Source: Armatimonadota bacterium
Lineage (GTDB): Bacteria; Armatimonadota; Fimbriimonadia; Fimbriimonadales; Fimbriimonadaceae
DNA: 64,000 nucleotides
Direction: 5' to 3'
Assembly: GCA_020438215.1 (NCBI GenBank)
Contig: JAGQUX010000002.1
Span: 96,976 to 160,975, forward strand
Part shown: in pieces, positions 57,110-64,000 of the stretch
How the letters are laid out: each line of letters opens with the position of its first letter
Numbering within the stretch: the first letter of the stretch is position 1
Program-made: the position numbers and the translations under genes
The notes under the pieces: generated by a model
What the model was told of the DNA's origin: nothing
Databases searched by the model: none
Seen by the model: the letters and a program-made list of their open reading frames with translations, nothing else

Positions 57110-57332
57110 AGGGGAAGGTGCCAGGAGCGGAACGTTGCCGTCCTCTCCTCAATCATCCAATGGTTGGCTTCGTTTGTTGTCTTCGATGCCCGCGTCCTGG
57201 CTTGAGTGAATGGTACTGGATTTGTACGAAATCACCAAGGGTTTTGGGCGAGTTCTGGTAGTTCTCCGGGCGGTTTCCCTAGTTTTTGCGGGGGATTTGC
57301 TGGTGGGATTGCTGGGGGCTCGGAGTTATCAA

Positions 57333-58499
57333 TCAAACTATTGCGGTCTTCACTGCTTCCTCTAAAGACTTGAGCGCACCATTGAGGAGCAGATTTAACT
57401 CTTCAACAAATCGGTCTGCGACTTTCTCGTCTTCTTCTGCCTCCAGTAAATTGGGAGCGAGAAGTTGCTTAGACCATATTCTCGTGTAGGTTTGATCATA
57501 TCGAGTGATATTTTTGAATCCATCTAACTCATTGATCCTGTCAATAAGTCGTTTCTTGAATTCCTGTTCACGCGGCTGGATCGCAATTCGTAGGAAAGCT
57601 ACTTCATTGCGGAGATCAACAACTACTGTTATTGCATGCAGGTAATCCCAGCGATCTGATTTTGGAAGGAAGCCGTGCCAGGATTTTGGCGTCACTAGCA
57701 AATACTTCGAAGCTTTGTACTCTACTGCCCATTGATCTTGGCCTTCCAACTTATCAACGACAATGTTCAAAATCTGCCTTTCGCTAGATGGGATGTTTTG
57801 GACAATAAGGTCTATTGCATGTTTGTGCTTGCGATAGATTTCGTTGCAGAGTGATTCGATTTCCGGGTTGTTCAAAACGTGCCTCTCTAGGAGATTTTTG
57901 TAGTGAAGTATGGACAGCTCAATATCCTGAGATAGTGAGCCTTGAAGACGTGTGAGCAGTCTTTCGAGCAAGGAGTGGACTTGCTCGTAGGAAAGATCAG
58001 TGTACTTTTTGTGCGAAGGCTCTTCGCCTTCTGGTGTTAGGTAGATTCCAAAAACTGAGTGGTCGGGATACTGTGATGTGCAGTAGGAGAAGTATCTTTC
58101 CAGTTGATTGGAATGCTCTGAGATTGAAACTTTGTTCTCGACAATAATTGTGATCTGATGTTCGGGGATGACGATGAGAATATCGATATTATTTGTTTCA
58201 GTCGTAACAATCGCAGAACTCGTATCAAGTAAGTGAAAGTCAAGAGGCTTGATACCAAGGTGGGTTGCATTTCGCGTTGCCTCTTGAAGAAACCAATCAA
58301 GGAAAAGTGTCCCTAGACCATGTGGTTCGGTGGGGTTAAGAAGAAACGCCAAAAACTTAGAGTGTTTGATCTCTTGTCGAGTCATTCCCATTGCTTCGAA
58401 GATGTTGAACCGATTGACCAAGTCTTCGAGCTTTTCTAGCTCTGGATTGTTGATGCAGAACTGAGTGAGACACTCTATATCTTGATTAGTCGTGGACAT
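57333..58499 (-). CDS. PD-(D/E)XK superfamily nuclease-like protein, 388 aa
   Basis: The N-terminal half carries the PDDEXK_4-type pattern: FNIFEAMGMTRQEIKHSKFLAFLLNP with a conserved H-S-x-F-L-x-x-L-L, then NNIDILIVIPEHQITIIVENKV, which supplies the catalytic D...E-x-K, and NQLERYFSYC. These proteins are frequently found in mobile or defence contexts. The gene is visibly richer in A+T than its neighbours and uses different codons, suggesting transfer. There is no methylase or other defence gene beside it. TAGGAT ends seven bases before the ATG. Confidence 0.75.
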   Translation of the reverse strand: MSTTNQDIECLTQFCINNPELEKLEDLVNRFNIFEAMGMTRQEIKHSKFLAFLLNPTEPHGLGTLFLDWFLQEATRNATHLGIKPLDFHLLDTSSAIVTTETNNIDILIVIPEHQITIIVENKVSISEHSNQLERYFSYCTSQYPDHSVFGIYLTPEGEEPSHKKYTDLSYEQVHSLLERLLTRLQGSLSQDIELSILHYKNLLERHVLNNPEIESLCNEIYRKHKHAIDLIVQNIPSSERQILNIVVDKLEGQDQWAVEYKASKYLLVTPKSWHGFLPKSDRWDYLHAITVVVDLRNEVAFLRIAIQPREQEFKKRLIDRINELDGFKNITRYDQTYTRIWSKQLLAPNLLEAEEDEKVADRFVEELNLLLNGALKSLEEAVKTAIV

Positions 58500-58502
58500 T
58501 CC

Positions 58503-60113
58503 CTACATCCTAAACAAGCTAAATCCAGCCGGAGCAACCGGCGCGTTCCGCGCCGCCTCAATCCCCAGAGCGAGGACGCGGCGAGTGTCCACCGGATCAA
58601 TGATGCCGTCATCCCAGAGGCGGGCGGAAGCATAGTACGCCGATGCTTCTTCCGCATATTTAGCAAGCGTGGGAGCCTTGAATTCAGCCTGCTCTTCGGA
58701 AGTCATCGACTGTCCGGAAGCGGCGAGCTGATCCATTTTGACGGTAAGGAGGACATTGGCGGCTTGCTCGCCACCCATGACGGAAATCTGGGCGTTGGGC
58801 CACATCCAAAGCTGTCGAGGCTGGTAGGCGCGACCGCACATCCCGTAGTTGCCCGCCCCATAGCTTCCACCGACAATGACTGTGAATTTCGGGACATTGG
58901 CGGTGCTGACGGCGGTGACGAGCTTGGCTCCGTTTTTGGCGATGCCTTCGTTTTCGTACTTGCGCCCGACCATGAACCCGGTGATGTTTTGGAGGAAGAC
59001 AATCGGGATTTGGCGTTGGCAGCAAAGCTCAATGAAGTGCGCGCCTTTGAGCGAAGACTCCGAGAAGAGAATGCCATCGTTGGCGAGGATGCCGACCTGA
59101 TGCCCGAAAATCCGGGCGAACCCACAGATGAGGGTTGTGCCGTAACGAGGCTTGAATTCTTGGAACCGCGATCCATCAATGACGCGGGCGAGAACCTCGC
59201 GCATTTTCATGGGGGTTTTGCTGTCGCTGGGGACGAGGCTGTATAGCCCTTCGGGGTCGTAGACCGGGTCTTCGGGGGCGATGGGATCGCTGAGGCTGGG
59301 CGCGGGTTTGTGCCCCAGGTTTTCGACGATGTTCCGCACAATTTGGAGCGCGTGCTCATCGTCTTCGGCCATGTGGTCGGCAACGCCGGAGAGGCGAGTA
59401 TGGACATCGGCACCGCCAAGATCCTCGGAACTGACTTCTTCGCCTGTTGCTGCTTTGACAAGCGGCGGGCCGCCGAGGAAGATCGTGCCTTGTTCTTTGA
59501 CGATGACGGTTTCATCGCTCATGGCGGGAACATAGGCTCCGCCCGCGGTGCATGACCCCATCACGGCGGCGATCTGGGGGATCATTTTTGAACTGAGGTT
59601 CGCTTGGTTGTAGAAGATGCGTCCGAAGTGGTCGCGGTCGGGGAAGACTTCGCTTTGGAGGGGGAGGAATGCTCCGCCACTGTCCACGAGGTAGATGCAA
59701 GGGAGGTTGTTTTCGGCGGCAACTTCCTGGGCGCGGAGGTGCTTCTTGACCGTGATGGGGAAGTAGGTTCCGCCTTTGACGGTGGCATCGTTTGCGACGA
59801 TCACGCATTCGCGGTTGTGGATGCGCCCGATTCCGGTCACGACGCCTGCACCAGGGGCGGCACCGCCATACATATCCCAGGCGGCGAAGGATGAGAATTC
59901 AAGGAAAGGAGCACCGTCATCGAGCAGGGCGTCAATGCGTTCGCGGGCAAGAAGCTTTCCGCGCTCTTTGTGCTTGGTGACGTACTTTTCTCCGCCCCCA
60001 GCGAGAACCTGAGTTAGGCGATCACGGTAGGTGGAGAGGTGCTCGTCCATGGCCTTGCGGTTGGCCTGATGTTCGGCATCGTTGAAATTGACGTTGCTAG
60101 TGATGACTTCCAT
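58503..60113 (-). CDS. acyl-CoA carboxylase beta subunit (methylcrotonyl-CoA carboxylase-like)
   Basis: Carboxyltransferase subunit of 536 residues. [25 protein letters not shown] is the family start, [26 protein letters not shown] and [17 protein letters not shown] are the CoA- and biotin-binding oxyanion segments, and [19 protein letters not shown] is typical of the MccB/PccB group. The F-L-P-x-Q-x-E-V-F-P segment is the form seen in methylcrotonyl-CoA carboxylase, suggesting leucine breakdown. The biotin-carboxylase alpha subunit is not beside it. It could also be a geranyl- or propionyl-CoA enzyme. Confidence 0.88.
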   Translation of the reverse strand: MEVITSNVNFNDAEHQANRKAMDEHLSTYRDRLTQVLAGGGEKYVTKHKERGKLLARERIDALLDDGAPFLEFSSFAAWDMYGGAAPGAGVVTGIGRIHNRECVIVANDATVKGGTYFPITVKKHLRAQEVAAENNLPCIYLVDSGGAFLPLQSEVFPDRDHFGRIFYNQANLSSKMIPQIAAVMGSCTAGGAYVPAMSDETVIVKEQGTIFLGGPPLVKAATGEEVSSEDLGGADVHTRLSGVADHMAEDDEHALQIVRNIVENLGHKPAPSLSDPIAPEDPVYDPEGLYSLVPSDSKTPMKMREVLARVIDGSRFQEFKPRYGTTLICGFARIFGHQVGILANDGILFSESSLKGAHFIELCCQRQIPIVFLQNITGFMVGRKYENEGIAKNGAKLVTAVSTANVPKFTVIVGGSYGAGNYGMCGRAYQPRQLWMWPNAQISVMGGEQAANVLLTVKMDQLAASGQSMTSEEQAEFKAPTLAKYAEEASAYYASARLWDDGIIDPVDTRRVLALGIEAARNAPVAPAGFSLFRM

Positions 60114-60217
60114 GGACGATTTGATGTTACCGGGTGATTTGGATTGATGCTATGCCCAGGCAGTTTGAACTCGGCATTTGTGGGGTCGTCTGTGCCAAAG
60201 TGAACGAAGGGAATCGC

Positions 60218-61396
60218 GTGGACGAATTAGAGACACGGACGGAGGAGATAGCGGGCGTCGGCAAGCGACGACTCGCGGCGATTTTGTTCACGGATGCGGT
60301 TGGGTTTTCGGCACTTGCGAATACCAACGAGCCGCAGGCATTGCAATGGATTGAGCAAGACATTGCGGCGATGAAATCGTGTAGCCAGGAAGCCGGCGGT
60401 CAGGTGATCAAGAACACGGGCGATGGTTTGCTAATGGTGTTTGCCAGCGCGGTCGATGCGGTGAGCTGCGGGCTGCGAATTCAGGGGTTGATGAGCGGTC
60501 GAGACGAAGGGCTCGAGCATCGGATTGGGATTCATACCGGGGATGTGGTCTTGAATGACGGCGATGTGGTCGGAGATGGCGTGAACGTCTCTGCTCGCTT
60601 GATGGGACTAGCTGGACCAGGACAGCTTTATTGCTCGCGGGCGGTCGTTGATTTGGTTCAAGGGAAAGTGCCTTTTGAAAGTAAGAATTTGGGTAAGAAA
60701 TCACTCAAAAATATTACTGATCCGGTGCAGGTGTATTCGATTTGGTCATCGGATTTGGTGGCGGCTAGACCCAAGAAGCCAATTGCTTGGGCTCAGCTAC
60801 TGATGATCGGGTTTATCTTGGTTGCCGTGCTCTTGATGTGGCAGTTGAAATGGACACGGTCTGAAGTTCAAGAGGCTCGGAAGGAAGCCGAAACCGCAGT
60901 GGCAACTCCGACTAGTTGGCGGGATAACCTTTCTCCTGATCAGCAGGTGGAGGCTCAGGAAGCGACGGCGCGATTTGAGTTTGAGAAGGTTCTGCGTTTG
61001 ATGGCGGTGAGCGAACCGGTCAATGAGGAGCAGTACGATGCGACATTTGCGCGGTTCAGCAATTTGCTTTTGTTGAAAGATTGGTTGATTGACATTTTGA
61101 AGTCACGATCCAAGGAGATGCCTTTGATTGCAAGCGGGCAATTTGCTGGCGAGGATTATGATCTGGAAGCGTGGATGGAGGGAGAAGAGTTGATGGTGCT
61201 CCAAGATGGGAGTGAGTCCGCTCAGAAAATCTCTGATGTGCCGCCGTGGATGTTCCGAGCTTTGGCTCTCAGTGCTGTGGATGAGATTGAGGAGATGGGC
61301 GAATACAGTTTGATCGCTGGATGGATTATCGACTTCAGCGCGCAATACGATCTGCCGGTTCCGACGGCACTGACCGAGCCAACGCCTACTGGCTAG
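60218..61396 (+). CDS. class III adenylate cyclase with C-terminal extension, 392 aa
   Basis: Predicted cAMP synthase. The catalytic domain (residues about 15-170) has the first metal-binding Asp in AAILFTDAVGFSAL, the second in IKNTGDGLLMVF (Lys marks adenine specificity), the GIHTGDVVLNDGDVVGDGVNVSARL segment with the transition-state Asn and Arg, and the loop GQLYCSRAVVD. One membrane helix follows (AQLLMIGFILVAVLLMWQL), then a 150-residue extension that I cannot assign. The GTG at 60218 has AAGGGA six bases upstream and is the best start; in-frame alternatives exist at 60134 and 60152. The stop overlaps that of the converging MocR-like gene. Confidence 0.85.
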   Translation: MDELETRTEEIAGVGKRRLAAILFTDAVGFSALANTNEPQALQWIEQDIAAMKSCSQEAGGQVIKNTGDGLLMVFASAVDAVSCGLRIQGLMSGRDEGLEHRIGIHTGDVVLNDGDVVGDGVNVSARLMGLAGPGQLYCSRAVVDLVQGKVPFESKNLGKKSLKNITDPVQVYSIWSSDLVAARPKKPIAWAQLLMIGFILVAVLLMWQLKWTRSEVQEARKEAETAVATPTSWRDNLSPDQQVEAQEATARFEFEKVLRLMAVSEPVNEEQYDATFARFSNLLLLKDWLIDILKSRSKEMPLIASGQFAGEDYDLEAWMEGEELMVLQDGSESAQKISDVPPWMFRALALSAVDEIEEMGEYSLIAGWIIDFSAQYDLPVPTALTEPTPTG

Positions 61397-62804
61397 GTCG
61401 ATCAAGAGCCGCATTGATGACACGGCTGGCAATAGGAGCGGCGCGTTCGATTTCATAAGTTTCAAGAAGGCCGTAGGAAAGTCGCACCATATTGTAATTC
61501 TCCGCGTTGTGACACATGAACTCTCCTGGCATGACAGCAACGCCTTCATCAATAGATCGGTGGAAGAGCCAGTTGGAATCAATTGCTTTGGGCAGCCGAA
61601 CGATCATGCCGTGACCGCCGCGTGGGCGATTGATTTGGATGTCGGGATTGAGGTTGCTTCGCAGAATTTTGTAGAGAGCACTGGCGCGCTCTGCATAGAT
61701 CGTATTGGTGCGCTTGAGGTGCTCTTTCATCCCTCGTTTGAGATAGCGAGCAAACGCAAGTTGCTGGATTTTGGGGATTGGCTCGTCGCGGTAATCGGTG
61801 CGAAGGATGTTGATGTACTGCGGTGGAACAAGCGTGGTCGTGATGTTAATTGACGCGGTCGTGATTGTCCGCCATTGGAGTTCGAACCACCAGTTTTTGG
61901 TATTTGTTGGGAAGGGCAGAGCTTCGAGATTGCCGAATCCGGTGAGTGCGCGGGTGAGGGAATAAAAGACGGGAATGTTGTATTTGGCGGTGAGATCGAT
62001 GAACTTTGTCATCAGTTCGGGCTTCCAGTATTCGCCTGTCCCTGTCCCGAAATACGGGTTGATGATCGCCGCTTTGATCTTCTGCTTGACGATGATGTCT
62101 TCAAGATCTTTAGGTTGGAAATTGCCGGGATCGATCGCATATGGGATACGGTTGACCCGGCGATAGAACTCATTTGCCATCAGGTGCGAAGGATCTTGCG
62201 TGAGGACAGTCTCTCCCGGTCGTGTGTGGATAGCTAGGAAGTTTCGGTACGACGTGAACCCGTTATTGATGTAGATGTTCTCAGCTTGAGCATCTGGGTG
62301 GAAAAGCCCAAACCATTTAGCCGAGATTGCGCGAAGCTGGCTCTCACCGCCTGGTTCGGGCGCGTAGAGGTTCCAATAGTCTTCTTGTGCAAGTGCGATT
62401 TGATCCGCAAAGAAATCGCGGAGATCGACAAGTTTTGGATCGGGGACATGGGTGGCGAAAGAACGGATTTGACCTCGACGCGCGGTTTCTTCAAAACGGA
62501 TAAGCGGCCCTTGATCCGTGAATTGACGAAGGACGCCCATGGTCACTTCGCGGACTTGCTGAGGGGCAACGAATGTTCCGGAGCCCTGGCGCGCTTCGAG
62601 AACTTTTTGGTCAACAAGGCTGAGATAGGCGCGGTGGACGGTGAGTCGAGAAATGCCGACTCTTTGGGCGAGCTCACGGACAGGAGGAAGACGATCACCG
62701 ACAGTGAGATTGCCTACAACAATCTCTTGTTTGATGTGCTCTGCGACTTGCCGATAGGCCGGCAAAGACGAGGACGGGTCGACGGTGAGCGTGGTCACTT
62801 TCAA
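61386..62804 (-). CDS. GntR/MocR-like regulator with degenerate aminotransferase domain, 472 aa
   Basis: The N-terminal winged helix (LPAYRQVAEHIKQEIVVGNLTVGDRLPPVRELAQRVGISRLTVHRAYLSL) is of the GntR type, followed by a fold type I aminotransferase-like domain, as in MocR proteins. The expected PLP-binding lysine, which lies in a S-F-S-K-x-x-x-P-G-x-R segment, is missing: the corresponding region reads TITTASINITTTLVPPQYI. The upstream D-D-Y-D and N-P-x-G motifs are also altered (VFYSLTRALTGFG and GTGTGEY). It should still bind DNA, but it may sense a ligand other than PLP. The TTG start at 62804 is not certain. Confidence 0.82.
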   Translation of the reverse strand: MKVTTLTVDPSSSLPAYRQVAEHIKQEIVVGNLTVGDRLPPVRELAQRVGISRLTVHRAYLSLVDQKVLEARQGSGTFVAPQQVREVTMGVLRQFTDQGPLIRFEETARRGQIRSFATHVPDPKLVDLRDFFADQIALAQEDYWNLYAPEPGGESQLRAISAKWFGLFHPDAQAENIYINNGFTSYRNFLAIHTRPGETVLTQDPSHLMANEFYRRVNRIPYAIDPGNFQPKDLEDIIVKQKIKAAIINPYFGTGTGEYWKPELMTKFIDLTAKYNIPVFYSLTRALTGFGNLEALPFPTNTKNWWFELQWRTITTASINITTTLVPPQYINILRTDYRDEPIPKIQQLAFARYLKRGMKEHLKRTNTIYAERASALYKILRSNLNPDIQINRPRGGHGMIVRLPKAIDSNWLFHRSIDEGVAVMPGEFMCHNAENYNMVRLSYGLLETYEIERAAPIASRVINAALDRPSQ

Positions 62805-62847
62805 GTCGATACCCGTCCTCTCAGGCTAAAAGTTGCCTGATTTTTGC

Positions 62848-63792
62848 TTATTTGGTGCGTTTTCGACGCAGGGCTACCAGAGCCCCTAGACCAAGGGCAA
62901 CGCATGTTGCTGGTTCAGGGACGGGGGCAGGGCCGTAGGTGAAGTTGTTAGGAGCAATTAAGCCACCACCAGAGATGAATGTGCTCTCAAATGCGCCGGT
63001 AGTGATGTTGTATTTGTTGATCGTATTGCCGTTGTACGAACCCACGAGGAGGGAATTGCCATCAAGTGTTTCCAACTGACCTTGTGTGTTTGGGGCGATA
63101 GAAATGAAGTTGCCAACAAGGTTTCCTGTCGTGATGTCAAATTCTTGAACGCGTCCGGGGGAGAAGGTGTTTACAAAGAGGTTGCCATTTGCGCCTTGGC
63201 GGAGATCCAGCATGAGTCCTGCGCCAACTTGGAATGCAGAAATGAATGCTCCGGTTGTGCCATCGAACTTTTTGATGCGACCTTCTTGAGACGCCACGGC
63301 ATAGAAGAATCCATCCGAGGCGAAGAGGTGTCCATCCGATCCGGAGCCGGTGTTCGCAAACAGCCCGAGGTGGTTCCCGCTCATATCAAAGCGGTGGATT
63401 CCACGTTGGGCACCGGAGTTCGAGAATTCGGCGGCGTAAAGAGTATTGCCAACCCAACTCAGGTCGGCGGCGAATGTGAAGGTGTAACCCGTTGTGAAGT
63501 CGCCTAGGTATGCGCCCGTAGTCCCGTCATATTTTTTTACGGTTGAGTTTCCGAAGGCAAAGCTAGAAACGTACAGGTTTCCGTCTGGGCCAAAAATGAT
63601 TCCTTGAGGGTTGTTCAAGCCGCCTGAGCTTGCAGAGACGAAATCGCCGATATACGCTCCGGTAAGGCCGTCGTAGCGCTTCACGGAGTTTGTCCCGCTG
63701 CTACTGACATAGATGTCCTGAGGTGCGGCGATTGCCCCCACTGATGAAGTGATTCCGATAGCCGCAATTGTCAATTTAAGTATTCGATTCAT
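62848..63792 (-). CDS. PEP-CTERM surface protein with beta-propeller repeats
   Basis: MNRILKLTIAAIGITSSVGAIA is a signal peptide. Six or more repeats of the form YDGLTGAYIGDF, YDGTTGAYLGDF, FDGTTGAFISAF and FDITTGNLVGNF, each about 45 residues, suggest an NHL/SMP-30-like propeller. The C-terminus APVPEPATCVALGLGALVAL followed by RRKRTK is a PEP-CTERM sorting signal, so the protein is attached to the surface after cleavage by an exosortase. ATG 63792 with GAGGA just upstream is preferred; a longer frame reaching into the tRNA is not credible. 314 residues. Confidence 0.88.
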   Translation of the reverse strand: MNRILKLTIAAIGITSSVGAIAAPQDIYVSSSGTNSVKRYDGLTGAYIGDFVSASSGGLNNPQGIIFGPDGNLYVSSFAFGNSTVKKYDGTTGAYLGDFTTGYTFTFAADLSWVGNTLYAAEFSNSGAQRGIHRFDMSGNHLGLFANTGSGSDGHLFASDGFFYAVASQEGRIKKFDGTTGAFISAFQVGAGLMLDLRQGANGNLFVNTFSPGRVQEFDITTGNLVGNFISIAPNTQGQLETLDGNSLLVGSYNGNTINKYNITTGAFESTFISGGGLIAPNNFTYGPAPVPEPATCVALGLGALVALRRKRTK

Positions 63793-63943
63793 AGTTCCTC
63801 TCACACGAGATATGAGTGCGCGGTGGTGTTCCGCACTTGGTGAGACGCGGTGGAGGAGGGTGTTCTGGAGGGACGCTAGGGTGGCGCGTGGAGAGACAAT
63901 TACCGGGAATGTCTTGGAGAAACTAAGTGGAGTTAAAAAAATA

Positions 63944-64000
63944 TGGTCGAGGCGACAGGATTCGAACCTGCGACCCTCTGCTCCCAAAGCAGATGCGCTA
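63944..64000 (-). tRNA. tRNA-Pro(UGG), 3' part (cut by the window edge)
   Basis: On the minus strand the anticodon stem TCTGC/GCAGA encloses the loop TTTGGGA with anticodon TGG (63986-63984). The T-arm GCAGG-TTCGAAT-CCTGT follows, then the 3' acceptor strand CGCCTCG-A and an encoded CCA (63946-63944). The 5' part lies outside the window. Confidence 0.95.

Noticed and set aside
57110..57332. Possible small gene or mobile-element end between the 76-aa gene and the nuclease gene
   Set aside because: No frame with a start signal, no terminal inverted repeats and no target duplication were found.
63793..63987. N-terminal extension of the PEP-CTERM gene by 65 codons
   Set aside because: It runs into the tRNA-Pro gene, lacks a ribosome binding site and would place the signal peptide inside the protein.

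Overview
The window looks like chromosomal DNA of an Armatimonadota bacterium, most probably of the Fimbriimonas group. The reasons are six roughly 300-residue type IV-like prepilins with an N-terminus ending LFPVFAQAK followed by AAKKTQ, a PEP-CTERM surface protein, about 50-55 % GC by eye, tightly packed genes, and many genes that seem to be leaderless. This placement is an inference from protein style, not from a database match.

Layout. 1-5.7 kb: the end of an AIM24-like gene, two unknown proteins, thrS, a beta-propeller protein, a small pilin-like protein and a MacB-type permease. 5.7-21.8 kb: genes of respiratory complex I (nuoF, nuoE, nuoD, nuoC, nuoA, all on the minus strand) are split apart by prepilin genes. 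Four of the six prepilins are followed by a tiny lipoprotein gene, giving prepilin-lipoprotein modules, most of them closed by a strong hairpin terminator. Three prepilins at 16.7-20.4 kb are tandem paralogues. nuoB is not in the window. A PIF1-like helicase, a TMEM175-like channel, a GNAT acetyltransferase and a secreted protein sit among them.

21.8-33.4 kb: trpD-trpC-trpF, an ABC exporter with a partner protein, then SRP RNA, dnaX, ebfC and recR, followed by purD and purB. 33.4-39.0 kb: a complete seven-gene Mrp Na+/H+ antiporter operon (mrpABCDEFG) with 4-nt overlaps throughout. 39-48 kb: a large secreted protein, an SRAP protein, a RimB-RimK pair in which RimK carries a TrkA-C-like tail, a divergent DprA-like protein, an MTAP-like phosphorylase, a beta-CASP nuclease, and an ECF sigma/anti-sigma pair.

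48-64 kb: a PAS-GGDEF protein, a GH20-like glycosidase, hemW, and a small membrane-protein reading frame interrupted by one in-frame UGA in a UxxC context (selenoprotein candidate). Then come lgt, a GAF histidine kinase, a PD-(D/E)XK nuclease of different base composition, an acyl-CoA carboxylase beta subunit, an adenylate cyclase, a MocR-like regulator that seems to have lost its PLP lysine, a PEP-CTERM protein, and the 3' part of a tRNA-Pro(UGG).

The most unusual observations are the UGA-interrupted frame next to hemW, the dispersal of nuo genes among prepilin-lipoprotein modules, the recurrent -10 box exactly 5-6 nt before start codons, and the RimK/TrkA-C fusion. Lgt and the four lipoproteins fit together, because Lgt would lipidate them. 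All functions are inferred from sequence only.
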